Source of the DNA: Leptospira abararensis
Lineage (GTDB): Bacteria; Spirochaetota; Leptospiria; Leptospirales; Leptospiraceae
NCBI RefSeq assembly: GCF_016918735.1
Contig: NZ_JAFFPR010000060.1
Location: 310,001-374,000, forward strand
DNA length: 64,000 nucleotides
Reading direction: 5' to 3'
How positions within the stretch are numbered: the stretch's first letter is position 1; the number at the start of each line of letters is the position of its first letter. A model generated the notes under the pieces. It did not search any database and had not been told where the DNA came from. It worked only from the letters and a program-made list of their open reading frames with translations. The position numbers and the translations under genes are program-made. Of this stretch, positions 9,473 through 18,886 are shown in pieces.

Positions 9473-9890
9473 ATTTTCTGCGGATTTCGCCAGCCAAATC
9501 AGTTCCTGGGGCAATGGTGTTAAACACAGTTCCATATTTTTTTATATTTTCGTGTAACAGGTTTAGACGGTCATCCGATTCCTCTGTATCCACAATGATC
9601 TGGTAACGAATGGATTCCATTTTGGGCGGAACATCCTGACGAACCCCATCTACGATGACTTGAATTCCTTTTAGTTGAAAATGAAGGATGGGAGTCACTC
9701 TTTCCACTCCCTTAATGATACATGCCGAAAGTGCAGAGAGTAATAACTCCGCCGGGTTAAATGCATTTGGATTTCCCGCCATGTCCGTATCCAAAACAAT
9801 CTCTGCCGATTTACATTGGGATTGGCTTGAGTGCGAATCAACTCGCGTTGTTTCCACATGGAAACTCATTTTTGGTTTGGGGTCTGTCAT
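9471..9890 (-). CDS. OsmC family protein
   Basis: Protein of 139 residues of the OsmC/Ohr fold, a family of thiol peroxidases acting on organic hydroperoxides. The segment NPAELLLSALSACIIKGVERV (about residues 42-62) is the conserved helix carrying the resolving Cys, as in the usual LLLAALASCT pattern. The peroxidatic Cys is less clear: the only other Cys is near the N-terminus (SQCKSAE), so this may belong to the YhfA-like subgroup rather than to active Ohr. Cytoplasmic. It starts 30 bp after the end of the chemoreceptor gene on the same strand and may share its transcript. Confidence 0.8.
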   Translation of the reverse strand: MTDPKPKMSFHVETTRVDSHSSQSQCKSAEIVLDTDMAGNPNAFNPAELLLSALSACIIKGVERVTPILHFQLKGIQVIVDGVRQDVPPKMESIRYQIIVDTEESDDRLNLLHENIKKYGTVFNTIAPGTDLAGEIRRK

Positions 9891-9920
9891 TGTCTGATCC
9901 TGAATTGCACTTGTACAATC

Positions 9921-11606
9921 TTAAAACTGAAATCGAAAAGCAACAGAATCCAATCGATCCGCTACTTGGTCTAAATTTGTAATCGACTCTTCAATTGCTG
10001 CGATGGTTTGTTTTTGTTCGTTGGCAGCGGCGGACAACTCTTCCACAATGGCGGAGGTATTGATCAATTGGGTTTGGATCTTTTCCATATTTCCGAGAAC
10101 ACTTCCAGACATGGACTCTGTCCCTTCTGTGGAACCGTTGATCTTCTCTGCACTTATTTTTGTTTCTTCTGCATTCTTTAAAATTTTATCCATCTCTACT
10201 TGAACCGTTTCGAATTCGAGAGAACCCACTTCTACTTCGGTGAGGCCCTCCTGGATATCAGTTACAGTTTGTAATATCTTTGCAGTCAGTTCTGTAATAA
10301 AAGCAGAAATTTCTTTTGCAGATTTATTGGATTGTTCAGCAAGTTTTCCCACTTCCCCGGCAACGACTGCAAATCCTTTTCCTGCATCACCTGCCCGAGC
10401 TGACTCAATAGATGCATTTAACGAAAGTAAGTTGGTTTTTTCAGAAATGGCAGCGATGGTTTCTGTGATTTTTCGGATGGCCTTTGTTTTTTCGCCCAAC
10501 TCTTTGATGGTTTCTGAAGTTTTAAAAATTTGTTTTTTTGCTTTCAGAAACTGAGTCATTGCTTTATCAGAACGGTCTTTTCCCACTAAGGAAAATTGGT
10601 AGGCTTCTGTGGACTCCAATTGCACTGTATTCGATTCATTTCGTATATTACAGATGAGTTGGTTTAAGGAATCCATCTGATGAAAAATACTTTCTGAACT
10701 TTCACGAGTGACGATACTTGAATCGGCCAAAGAAAACATGGCTTTAGATAACTCTTGGAAGGCCACATGGATATGTTCTACTGCAAAAGTGAGTGCTTTG
10801 ATTTGCGACTTTACAATTTCGGCATTCCCAATCAATTGCGAAATCATTCCTCTAAATTCAAATTGAGTTTTTTTGATCAAAGAAAGGATTTCTGCACAAT
10901 CACCGCCATTTTCTAAAACCACATCAAACTTTAGATGACCCTTGTATAAATTCTCCAGGTATCCCTTTACCTTCAAAAGAGAATTTTTATGATCTGTCAT
11001 TTTTAGATAACCGAAAACAGTCACAACGAAAAACAAAACAAACCCAAAAGTAAATACCATAGGATGATTAAAAAAATTTGGATTGGATTGTTGGGAAAAC
11101 AAAAACAACAAACTACCACTTACAATCGTTTGTATACGGAAAATGGAAGAGGAAGAAAATCCAGCGATCATTCCCACTTTTGTTTTGGGTTTCCATGTTC
11201 CCGAATTCATTTTAGCATATAGTGTCTCGGCATTACGGATTTGTTCTTTGGTTGCCTTGGTCCGTACCGACATATAACCAATATGTTTTCCCTCTTCGTA
11301 AATCGGCGATACGTTCGCATCTACCCAATAATAATCTCCACTTTTACAACGGTTTTTGACAACTCCCACCCATGAATTTTGGGCCTTAATTGTGTCCCAT
11401 AAATCTTGGAAGGCGGCGATTGGCATATCGGGGTGACGAATTAGGTTGTGCGGTTGACCGATTAGCTCTTGTTCAGCATAACCACTGATGTGTAAAAAAT
11501 CTTCATTCACATAGGTGATGATCCCTTTCAAATCTGTTTTGGAGGTGATCTTTGTTCCTTCTTTGAATTCGATTTCTGTATCAGTGATAGGCAGATTCTT
11601 ACGCAT
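9921..11606 (-). CDS. PAS-domain methyl-accepting chemotaxis protein (Aer-like)
   Basis: Chemoreceptor of 561 residues. The N-terminal PAS domain (about 1-125) has the Aer-like pattern: [32 protein letters not shown]. This suggests a redox- or oxygen-related cofactor such as FAD. A short membrane region lies near 155-205, followed by a HAMP-like linker. The cytoplasmic signalling domain has the kinase-contact tip [31 protein letters not shown] (about 390-420). No large periplasmic ligand domain is present, so sensing should be intracellular. It probably acts through CheW/CheA to steer the periplasmic flagella. It is divergent from the phosphatase gene at 11764. Confidence 0.9.
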   Translation of the reverse strand: MRKNLPITDTEIEFKEGTKITSKTDLKGIITYVNEDFLHISGYAEQELIGQPHNLIRHPDMPIAAFQDLWDTIKAQNSWVGVVKNRCKSGDYYWVDANVSPIYEEGKHIGYMSVRTKATKEQIRNAETLYAKMNSGTWKPKTKVGMIAGFSSSSIFRIQTIVSGSLLFLFSQQSNPNFFNHPMVFTFGFVLFFVVTVFGYLKMTDHKNSLLKVKGYLENLYKGHLKFDVVLENGGDCAEILSLIKKTQFEFRGMISQLIGNAEIVKSQIKALTFAVEHIHVAFQELSKAMFSLADSSIVTRESSESIFHQMDSLNQLICNIRNESNTVQLESTEAYQFSLVGKDRSDKAMTQFLKAKKQIFKTSETIKELGEKTKAIRKITETIAAISEKTNLLSLNASIESARAGDAGKGFAVVAGEVGKLAEQSNKSAKEISAFITELTAKILQTVTDIQEGLTEVEVGSLEFETVQVEMDKILKNAEETKISAEKINGSTEGTESMSGSVLGNMEKIQTQLINTSAIVEELSAAANEQKQTIAAIEESITNLDQVADRLDSVAFRFQF

Positions 11607-11714
11607 AGATTCGTTATCGCAGAATCCATTGAATCAACCAAGAACAAATTAGAATATTCCAAAACCTACTAAAAGTAAGAAGTTCGATTTCTTGGACTCG
11701 AAGTGGGCATTGGC

Positions 11715-11743
11715 TTGACATTGTACTCTTTTTGTCATAAGTT
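11715..11743 (+). promoter_or_regulatory. Possible sigma-70 type promoter
   Basis: TTGACA at 11715-11720, a 17-bp spacer and TAAGTT at 11738-11743 stand 20 bp before the ATG at 11764. The -35 box is perfect and the -10 box is weak. This is a pattern match only. Confidence 0.35.
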
Positions 11744-11763
11744 CTCACGGGATTCGAGAACAA

Positions 11764-13598
11764 ATGAAATTACTGGCAATGGATGGTACAAGTAACAACG
11801 TGAAACGAGAGTCTCTTTTTTGGGACCTAACCCTAAAACTCGAAGCCTTCACACATACAGTTCCTGTTCCTTTCGCAGTTTATTACGCCATCATCACTCA
11901 GAAAATGGAACCTGCCCATTGGCAAATTTTCATTGCGCTCTGTGTGGTTTTTGCCACCGGGATTGGCCTTCTTGGAACCTTTGTTCGCCATCTCCTTCTG
12001 AAATATCTCTATGCCAAAATTGAAAGGATTCCCATTCCGACCCTGGGAATTTCTTCTTTATCCCAAGAAGAATTGGAATATGCGAGATCTGTAAAAATTC
12101 TTCTTTTCCGTTATCCATTACTAGAAGCCATAGTTATCGTTATACGCTGGTTATCTGGTGTTATCCCAATCAGCCTTTTGTTTTTTTATTTGGTGACTTA
12201 CATGCCTTCGGTCGTTCGATCTGCCATTTTTACCTTTGTAATGATCGCACCGATTTCTTTTGTAACTTATTATTTTATCTCCGAAAGTTCGATTCGTTGT
12301 TTATTTGATCTTCCCCAAATCAAAAATATTGAACTCCAAGAAAAGGACATTCCTAAGTTTAATTATTTCACGAGGATCCTAGTTGCTTTTTTTAGTTTGG
12401 CGGCCCTTCCGTTTGTTATCTTTTCTTATATTCTTTATTCCCTTGCGATGGGTGAAATTGCAGTCAAAGATCCGATGATCCCTATTGTGACTGTATCTTT
12501 TATATTTATCGTTCCTCTGATTGTCTGTTCTTATGTAGTTGCCAAATCAGTCAATGAAGGACTAAACGAAACTAGTAGGTCATTAGGAGAACTTGCCAAT
12601 GGTAATTTTGATGTGGTAGTCACTCCCAAATCCAGTGATGACTTCGCAAAACAAGCATTTTATCTCAATTCGGTTATCTCTAAATTAAAAGGGATGTATG
12701 AGGAAATTAGGAATCTAAACGAAGGATTAGAAGAAAAAGTAACTTTAAGAACCAACGAATTAAACCAATCCTTACAAGACATCAGCAATCTAAAAATCCA
12801 ACAAGATGGAGATTATTTCCTTACCTATCAATTGCTAAATCCACTTGCCATCAAAGATGTAGATAGTACAAAACTGGAAGTCGATCATTTGGTTCGACAG
12901 AAAAAAGTATTCGAATACAAAAACCAAAGATATGACATTGGGGGAGATATCAATATCTCCCATTCCATTGTCTTACAAAATAGGAGATTCTTATTATTTG
13001 CCAATGCAGATGCCATGGGAAAGTCCATGCAAGGTGCAGGCGGGGCACTAGTTTTTGGAGCGGTATTTCAATCCATAGTCCAAAGGACAAAAACAGATCC
13101 AGGTTACCAAGTATTAGGTCCAGATGATTGGTTAAAATACAATCTCCAAGAAATGCATATGATCTTTGAGGCCTTTGATGGAACGATGCTTGTTTCGCTG
13201 ACAATGGGTCTATTAGAAGAGGATACAGGAAAATTATATTTTCTAAATGCGGAACACCCACCTATTGTTTTGTATAGGAATGGAAAAGCAGAATACTTAC
13301 AAGCCGATGTTTCCTACAGAAAACTCGGAACTTTAGGAGCCATACCCATCCAAAACATAAAAGAATTCCAACTCCAATCGGGCGATGTACTCATCATTGG
13401 ATCAGATGGAAAAGACGATGTGTTACGAATCGATGCTTCCGGAAAATGGGAAGTCAACTCTGATGAAGAGGTTTTTTAAATCTCGTGGAATCGACCAAAG
13501 GCAATTTGTTAGCCATTACAAAACAAATTGAATCTTTAGGACAAGTCATCGACGATATTTCTTTGATAAGGATCTGTTATTTACCCAAAACAAAGTAG
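11764..13598 (+). CDS. Membrane HAMP-SpoIIE-type PP2C phosphatase, C-terminus frameshifted
   Basis: The uninterrupted frame runs 11764-13479 (571 residues). It has several N-terminal membrane helices (residues 30-250), a HAMP-like segment with coiled coil (about 270-345), and a PP2C/SpoIIE serine phosphatase domain. The domain shows GGDINI with the metal-binding Asp, then ADAMGKSMQGAGGA in place of the usual GDVSGKG, then HPPIVLYR and SDGKDD. The family role is dephosphorylation of an anti-sigma antagonist. The frame stops at 13477-13479 inside GTTTTTTAA. Reading one base back gives 40 more residues to a stop at 13596-13598, ending in DDISLIRI, the expected last metal-site strand of the domain. 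A missing T in the T6 run (13472-13477), slippage or a sequencing error are the explanations. Confidence 0.8.
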
Positions 13599-13680
13599 CC
13601 AACCAAAACCCTTCACCAAAAGATCGGAAATTTCTTCTTCCGGAATTGACCTACCTACCGTCCAATACTTGAGCTTATGA

Positions 13681-15066
13681 ATGAACCAAACTAAACTGAA
13701 ACTCCCTATTAAAATGGGATATGGATCGGCAGAGACTGGTATAACGGCCGTTCAACTCTTTACTCAAATTTATCTATTGAAATACTATACGGAAATTGTG
13801 GGTCTCAATTCCAGTTTGGCTGGAATTGCCTTATCCATTTCAGTCCTTTGGGATGCGATTAGCGACCCATTCATGGGTAGGATCTCTGACCACACTCATA
13901 CCAAATGGGGTCGCAGAAGGCCCTACATTCTCCTTGGTGGGGTTTTACTCTCCCTGGCAGTCTTACTCCTCTTCTCACCCCCGCATTTGACAACGCAGCT
14001 TGGTAAGTTTGCTTATCTTTTGTCGGTTTACCTTTTTGTAAATACGGCCATGACGATTATCTCGGTTCCCCATATTGCCTTGGGTGGAGAACTCAGTTTT
14101 GAAAGAAACGAAAGGACATCTATCTTTGGATGGAGGTTATTTTTTAGCAACATAGGAATGCTGATTGGAATGATTGTACCCGCCGCCATATTACAATCTT
14201 TAGGCGATGAATCTTCCAAGGAGAATATCATCACATCCCGAACCGTAGCCGGAGAGATTGTATCTCTTGTGATTTTGGTTTCCTCGATCACTACCTTTCT
14301 CGTGACTCGGGGAAGAGACAATGTGAGAAATCACACAGAACAAAAGATCCCTTTTTTTACTGCATTTGTTTCTGTTCTCAAAAACAAAATGTTTCTTATT
14401 TTGCTTTTTGCCTTTATCATTGCGACCATTGGTAGGACATTCAACTCAGCCATTGCCCTTTATTATTATGAATATAGATTGGGACTCAAAGAATCACTTG
14501 TCGTCATCAATATCCTCTTGCCATTTTTTCTGGTTCTGATTCTTTCTATTGGATTCTGGGTTTGGATCGCTAAAAAAATTGGGAAAAAAATTCCTGCCTT
14601 TCTCGGAGTTTTTGGACTTGGGTTACTTACTGTCATTGTTTATCCCCTCTTCCCTTATGGAGAATTGCGTCCTCCTCTCATCGCTGCCTTTGTCGGAGGA
14701 ATCTGTGCCGGATCCATCCTTATCATGGACTCAATTTTGACTGATGTTGTGGACTATGATGAATTCAAAACTGGAGAAAAAAGAGAAGGTTTGTATTTTG
14801 GGATTTGGAAGATGGGAGTTAAGTTTTCTCAGGCCTTTGGAATTGCTCTCACTGGTTTTTTACTCGATGCCATTGGATTCCAAAACGGTGCTACCACCCA
14901 ATCTCCAGAAGTCGGCTTTCGACTGGCAATGATCTTTGGTCCTGGAGTGGGGTTCTTCTTTATATTTGGTTCGATCCTCTTTTTATTTTTTCCATTAACA
15001 GACATAAAACACATCCAAGTCCAAAGAATCTTATTGAAACGTAACGCAAAGAGAACCAAGGTATAA
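13681..15066 (+). CDS. GPH-family sugar:cation symporter (MFS)
   Basis: Inner-membrane transporter of 461 residues with about 12 membrane helices. It shows the glycoside-pentoside-hexuronide family signatures: the N-terminal GYGSAETG, the loop WDAISDPFMGRISDHTHTKWGRRRPYI (about 57-83) and the central DVVDYDEFKTGEKREG segment (about 353-368). The family imports melibiose, lactose, glucuronides or related compounds with Na+ or H+. The substrate is unknown. Leptospira lives mainly on fatty acids, so a sugar symporter is notable. It is followed after 12 bp by a cyclase gene, which suggests co-transcription. Confidence 0.88.
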   Translation: MNQTKLKLPIKMGYGSAETGITAVQLFTQIYLLKYYTEIVGLNSSLAGIALSISVLWDAISDPFMGRISDHTHTKWGRRRPYILLGGVLLSLAVLLLFSPPHLTTQLGKFAYLLSVYLFVNTAMTIISVPHIALGGELSFERNERTSIFGWRLFFSNIGMLIGMIVPAAILQSLGDESSKENIITSRTVAGEIVSLVILVSSITTFLVTRGRDNVRNHTEQKIPFFTAFVSVLKNKMFLILLFAFIIATIGRTFNSAIALYYYEYRLGLKESLVVINILLPFFLVLILSIGFWVWIAKKIGKKIPAFLGVFGLGLLTVIVYPLFPYGELRPPLIAAFVGGICAGSILIMDSILTDVVDYDEFKTGEKREGLYFGIWKMGVKFSQAFGIALTGFLLDAIGFQNGATTQSPEVGFRLAMIFGPGVGFFFIFGSILFLFFPLTDIKHIQVQRILLKRNAKRTKV

Positions 15067-15078
15067 GGGAGACTATTT

Positions 15079-16647
15079 ATGAAACCAGGCCGCACCCTTC
15101 AATTCATCGCATTTTTATTAATCTACTTTATAGTTCCCTTTTGTGCCTGTTTGTTCACGCTACTTTTTGCAAACTATACGGCCTCTGCATTTTTGCCAGA
15201 TCAGTTCTTAGCATTATTCGAAGCGACTCAAATCAAAAATGACCTAACATTAGCTATATTCACTTGGGCCCCCTTTCCCATCATTACTCTCATTTTGTTT
15301 TTTTACAGCCTACCGATCGCAAAATTTCTTTTTTCCTCCAAAGGTTGTAACTTTATCTCTGAAGAAAGGGCTCGTCACCGCATAGTTCACTCACCGCTCA
15401 CCATTAGTATTTTAGGATTTATCGGATGGGAGATCTCTAATTTTTTAAGTGTTTGTCGTATCGATACACTCTTTCCTGATGCACCCCACCAAAGTATCAT
15501 TACCGTTTCTATTTTGTTTGGATTTTGGGGACTATTTGCTTTTGCCTTTTCCTATGCGACAACCACTTACTTAAACAAACTTCTCATCATCCCTTGTGTA
15601 TTTCCTGAAGGGGGGCTTGGAAAGTATGCTCATGGAAAACAATTTTCCATTGTTACCAAACAATTTATCTTTTGGGCCGCATCCACACTCTTTCCCATTG
15701 TTCTTTTAATCTTTGGAATTTTACTCCGAACCAATCAAAACATTTTGAATCTCCATGAACTGGTTCATAACGATGTTTTGTTTGAAGTCATTGCCATCAT
15801 GCTCGTTTTTTCATTTGCCTTTGCGATGTCTTTTGCATCCAGTTTACAACACCCACTGAACCAAATTGAAAAAGCCACGGAACTCATCAAAGAACAAAAG
15901 TTTGATACCAGAGTCAAAATATTTAGCTCCGACGAGTTAGGTCTTCTCGGGGATGCCGTCAATGAAATGGCCGAAGGACTTGCAGAAAGAGAAAGAATGA
16001 AAGATACCTTTGGACGAATCGTTGACCCAAGGGTTCGTGACTATTTATTATCCAACGAACATAGCCTAGGTGGAAAAGTAGTCGATGCTTCCATTTTATT
16101 TTCAGACCTTCGCGATTTTACAAAACTTTCGGAAAAAAGAAAACCAGAGGAAGTATTGTATATCCTCAATCGTTACTTCCAAGAAATGAGTAATGCCATA
16201 GAAATCCACGGAGGATTTATCAACAAATTCATAGGGGATGCCATTCTTGCCGTCTTTGGAACTCCCATGCCTATGGCAGACCACGCCGAACGTGCGTTTG
16301 CAACAGCTCTTCAAATGCAAAAAAATCTAGATTCTTTGAATGCACAATTTTTAGCAGAAGGACTTACCGAACTGAAAATGGGAATTGGCATTCATACGGG
16401 GAGCCTTCTTGTGGGAAATATCGGATCTGCCAATCGTATGGAATTTACAGTCATTGGAGATACAGTCAATACGGCCTCACGAGTGGAAGGCCTATGTAAG
16501 GGGTTAAAGAAAAATCTACTCCTTACAGAAAACACCTCCGTTTTGTTGCCCGAAGAAATTCGTTCCAAACTCCAATCGGAAGGAGAATACGAACTAAAAG
16601 GAAGAGAGTCCAAAGAAAGGATTTATTCTTACTCATCTTCAGAATAA
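15079..16647 (+). CDS. Membrane-bound class III adenylate/guanylate cyclase with HAMP domain
   Basis: Protein of 522 residues that should make cAMP or cGMP. Six membrane helices fall near residues 8-30, 52-75, 100-122, 135-165, 190-212 and 232-255. A HAMP linker (HPLNQIEKATELI to MAEGL) precedes the class III catalytic domain at about 330-515. Metal-binding Asp residues lie in ILFSDLRDFT and in FIGDAILAVFG. Lys of NKFIGD and Asp of TVIGDTVNTASRVEGL suggest ATP specificity. It lacks a receiver or large periplasmic domain, so the six-helix region is probably the sensor. RBS AAGGGAGA precedes the ATG. It sits between a sugar symporter and a small lipoprotein. Confidence 0.9.
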   Translation: MKPGRTLQFIAFLLIYFIVPFCACLFTLLFANYTASAFLPDQFLALFEATQIKNDLTLAIFTWAPFPIITLILFFYSLPIAKFLFSSKGCNFISEERARHRIVHSPLTISILGFIGWEISNFLSVCRIDTLFPDAPHQSIITVSILFGFWGLFAFAFSYATTTYLNKLLIIPCVFPEGGLGKYAHGKQFSIVTKQFIFWAASTLFPIVLLIFGILLRTNQNILNLHELVHNDVLFEVIAIMLVFSFAFAMSFASSLQHPLNQIEKATELIKEQKFDTRVKIFSSDELGLLGDAVNEMAEGLAERERMKDTFGRIVDPRVRDYLLSNEHSLGGKVVDASILFSDLRDFTKLSEKRKPEEVLYILNRYFQEMSNAIEIHGGFINKFIGDAILAVFGTPMPMADHAERAFATALQMQKNLDSLNAQFLAEGLTELKMGIGIHTGSLLVGNIGSANRMEFTVIGDTVNTASRVEGLCKGLKKNLLLTENTSVLLPEEIRSKLQSEGEYELKGRESKERIYSYSSSE

Positions 16648-16690
16648 AATGATTGAACTCCCTCGTGAAAACATCCAAAATGGGGATGGA

Positions 16691-16966
16691 ATGAAGTTTG
16701 TCCTTGGTCTTTTATTATTTAGCCTCTTTCTTGTTTCGTGTAACGAAATCAAATTGGTAAGCACTGAAGACATCCTCGATCTTTTGGAAGGGGATGGAAC
16801 ACAAGGTGCTGCTTCCCAATCAGGATCGTCTAATTCTTCTTCCAGCTCTTCCACTAACAATGGCAATTCGAATAATCTAAACTATCACGGAATGACTGAT
16901 TCCGCAACCGGAACCAACACTTACGGTTCTACGGGCTCCACTGTCGGGAACCCGCTTGGTTACTAG
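16691..16966 (+). CDS. Small Ser/Asn-rich lipoprotein
   Basis: Protein of 91 residues when started at the ATG 16691. This gives a clean lipoprotein leader (MKFVLGLLLFSLFLVSC) with lipobox LVSC at about residues 14-17. An upstream in-frame ATG at 16649 would add 14 polar residues before the leader and is unlikely. The mature part is short and low-complexity, rich in Ser, Asn, Gly and Thr, and has no recognised domain. It follows the cyclase by 43 bp and is probably exported to the envelope. Function unknown. Confidence 0.65.
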   Translation: MKFVLGLLLFSLFLVSCNEIKLVSTEDILDLLEGDGTQGAASQSGSSNSSSSSSTNNGNSNNLNYHGMTDSATGTNTYGSTGSTVGNPLGY

Positions 16967-16983
16967 TTCGCTCTTTTCTATTT

Positions 16984-17469
16984 CTATTTTATAAATTCAA
17001 AGAAATCATCCATAAGCGGCCGAAAACAAGACCTAATGGTAATCTTTGCTACCTTCTCATTTTTTGGCCCATAATTTAGAATGATATCATTCGGATCGCG
17101 GATGAACGAAAAGATTTTGTTCACCTGCATTTCGGCATGGCCATCGCGAACTTTCACAACATATTCAAATTCATGTTCGTTCGCATCCACTTCCCCAATT
17201 CCATAAGGAACGTAACACTTGATAAGACCAATCCCTCTGATTTCTCCGGTTTCTTGGTTCTCTTCTTCAATCTTAGATAACTCCGGATCCAATTTGTATT
17301 CCAACCACTGTTTGGCCTTTAGATAACTGCGAGTTTTCTGATAGGTTTTGTGGTCTCTGGAATCTTCTACGGTTCGGTATTTGGAGGATACGGTCCAAAG
17401 TTTCAAACACATCGAGTTCTGAAACAAAAGGAAAAATATAGCTAATAGGGCGAGTCTTTTTGGCATCAT
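16984..17469 (-). CDS. DUF4468-like exported protein
   Basis: Protein of 161 residues with an N-terminal leader (RLALLAIFFLLFQNSMCLKL) that may be a signal peptide or a lipoprotein leader with Cys at 21. The body (YLKAKQWLEYKLDPEL, EENQETGEIRGIGLIKC, then EFEYVVKVRDGHAEMQV) follows the pattern of the TBP-like DUF4468 fold. That fold combines a helix, a strand with residues like EGxIxGxG and a paired strand. The family is envelope-associated and uncharacterised. Two ATG codons (17469 and 17466) are possible starts. It is divergent from the next plus-strand genes. Confidence 0.65.
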   Translation of the reverse strand: MMPKRLALLAIFFLLFQNSMCLKLWTVSSKYRTVEDSRDHKTYQKTRSYLKAKQWLEYKLDPELSKIEEENQETGEIRGIGLIKCYVPYGIGEVDANEHEFEYVVKVRDGHAEMQVNKIFSFIRDPNDIILNYGPKNEKVAKITIRSCFRPLMDDFFEFIK

Positions 17470-17730
17470 TTCTATGCTTCCTGTTCCTCACCCGGCTCGC
17501 AAAACAAATCTTCACAAAGATGGAAAATTTTCTCCTTATTGGGGAGTACGGGAAAGGGTACCACATTTGGCGGCAAAAGGGATGTGTTCTGGTTTGTTTT
17601 TTTGATCTTATGTCTCTTGGACTCGATTCTATCTCTCACTTTATTATTTTCGGAACAGCCCTCCCCCATTCTGGAGTGCCCGAATAAAAATTGGATTGAA
17701 TTTGTCGGGGCATCACTTTCAATCTTGAAC

Positions 17731-18024
17731 ATGCCCGATTTTGATCGTATTGATCTTATGAATTATGCCATGTACGGAAATGATTTTGATCCCCAATGGG
17801 ATGAAATCCGTGCATTTTTAAAATCCAATGCAGCCGCTCAAAAAGAGTTGGAAGAGATTAAAAGAACCGTTCCAAGCCCTCATGTGGGGAAAAAACGTAG
17901 AGAGAACTCACTCGTGACTGATCCAAGAGAGTCCAATGAAGGCAGCGGAGTGGGCCAAGAACCGAGAAATACTGGTTCAGATCCCTCTGCTAAGTCCTGG
18001 TGGCAAAAGATCTTAGGAGAATGA
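17731..18024 (+). CDS. Small acidic protein, anti-sigma-factor-like N-terminus
   Basis: Protein of 97 residues when started at ATG 17731. The first 45 residues (LMNYAMYGNDFDPQWDEIRAFLKSNAAAQKELEEIKR in two stretches) resemble the helix pair of anti-sigma domains: L-x-x-Y-x-x-G, a turn, then FL-x5-AQ-x-EL. The zinc-binding His/Cys residues are missing. The rest is polar and low-complexity. The frame is open further upstream to a TTG at 17539 and would add a hydrophobic helix, but no ribosome-binding site supports that start. It ends 1 bp before plsC and is probably co-translated. No sigma factor gene is adjacent, so the assignment is a weak inference. Confidence 0.5.
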   Translation: MPDFDRIDLMNYAMYGNDFDPQWDEIRAFLKSNAAAQKELEEIKRTVPSPHVGKKRRENSLVTDPRESNEGSGVGQEPRNTGSDPSAKSWWQKILGE

Positions 18025-18025
18025 A

Positions 18026-18748
18026 ATGGAAAACACCGTAGACCAAATTAAAAAGAATGTTGAGAACATCAAAAAGTTTGTCACTCCGTTCTTTAATTTG
18101 GCTGTGACCACAACTGTCTACGGATACCATAACATTGTTCCCAATGGCAAACTCATCCTCACTTGCAATCATAGAAGTGATATGGATCCCTTTGTCATTG
18201 GTTCGGTTTTTCCCAGGTTTATTTCCTGGATTGCTGCGGAGTACACAACTCGCATTCCTCTTTTCAAAGACTTAGTGGAAAAAACAGGAACCATTCCTAT
18301 GGCCATTGATGGCAATATCTCCATGGCAAGTATCAAAAAGGTACAACAGGTCTTTAAAAATGGAGATGTGCTTGGAATTTTTCCAGAAGGCCACGACTAT
18401 ATGGTGCAAAATGATTTCTCAGCCCCACTCGCCAACTTCCATTCTGGGTTTGCTGCTTTTAGCCTTCGCAACAAGGTAGATATCCTACCAACAGTCATCA
18501 TTCCCGATGAAGAAACAGTCACAGATTACCCCATCCCTCCACTGGTACGTGCCTTTATGGGTATGCCGAAAGAGGTTTGTGATATCAAACGCCGAGTTGT
18601 TTATAAAAAAATCAACGTTGTGTTTGGGGAAGTGATTAAATATGAGAACTATGCTCATCTCCCACTTGACAAGGGTATGGTGGAAGTTTCGAACGAAACC
18701 AAACGTAGGATGGGTGAATTACAAAAGGTAGATTATTTAAAGAAATAA
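18026..18748 (+). CDS. 1-acyl-sn-glycerol-3-phosphate acyltransferase (PlsC family)
   Basis: Protein of 240 residues of the lysophosphatidate acyltransferase family, which adds the second acyl chain in phospholipid synthesis at the cytoplasmic membrane. Block I is NHRSDMDPF (HxxxxD catalytic pair, about residues 48-56). Block III is FPEGH (about 119-123), which binds the glycerol phosphate. No strong membrane helix is present, so a peripheral association is likely. It starts 1 bp after the preceding small gene. A second PlsC-like protein lies at 52844-53647, so they probably differ in acceptor or chain preference. Confidence 0.85.
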   Translation: MENTVDQIKKNVENIKKFVTPFFNLAVTTTVYGYHNIVPNGKLILTCNHRSDMDPFVIGSVFPRFISWIAAEYTTRIPLFKDLVEKTGTIPMAIDGNISMASIKKVQQVFKNGDVLGIFPEGHDYMVQNDFSAPLANFHSGFAAFSLRNKVDILPTVIIPDEETVTDYPIPPLVRAFMGMPKEVCDIKRRVVYKKINVVFGEVIKYENYAHLPLDKGMVEVSNETKRRMGELQKVDYLKK

Positions 18749-18756
18749 TCTACCTT
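18725..18756 (+). terminator. Stem-loop overlapping the plsC stop codon
   Basis: A 13-bp perfect stem pairs 18725-18737 with 18744-18756 around a 6-nt loop. The plsC stop TAA (18746-18748) is within it. There is no T run after it, so it may be an mRNA 3' stabiliser rather than an intrinsic terminator. Confidence 0.45.
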
Positions 18757-18849
18757 CCATTGAATTGTCTGAACCAACAAATGAATTCAGACGATCATCT
18801 ATCTACATTGTGGATGAAAACTTTTGTTAGTTGGTGATTCAATAAATTG

Positions 18850-18873
18850 GAAAAAAGGCCGATGGATTGGCCT
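18850..18873 (-). terminator. Terminator of dapF
   Basis: Read on the minus strand, AGGCC and GGCCT (18869-18873 and 18856-18860) form a short stem with an 8-nt loop, followed by a run of T residues (complement of 18851-18856). It lies 14 bp past the dapF stop. Confidence 0.65.
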
Positions 18874-18886
18874 AAATTTGCTCCCT

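Noticed and set aside
17539..17730. N-terminal extension of the anti-sigma-like protein to a TTG start
   Set aside because: No ribosome-binding site and a doubtful hydrophobic translation; kept as an alternative only.
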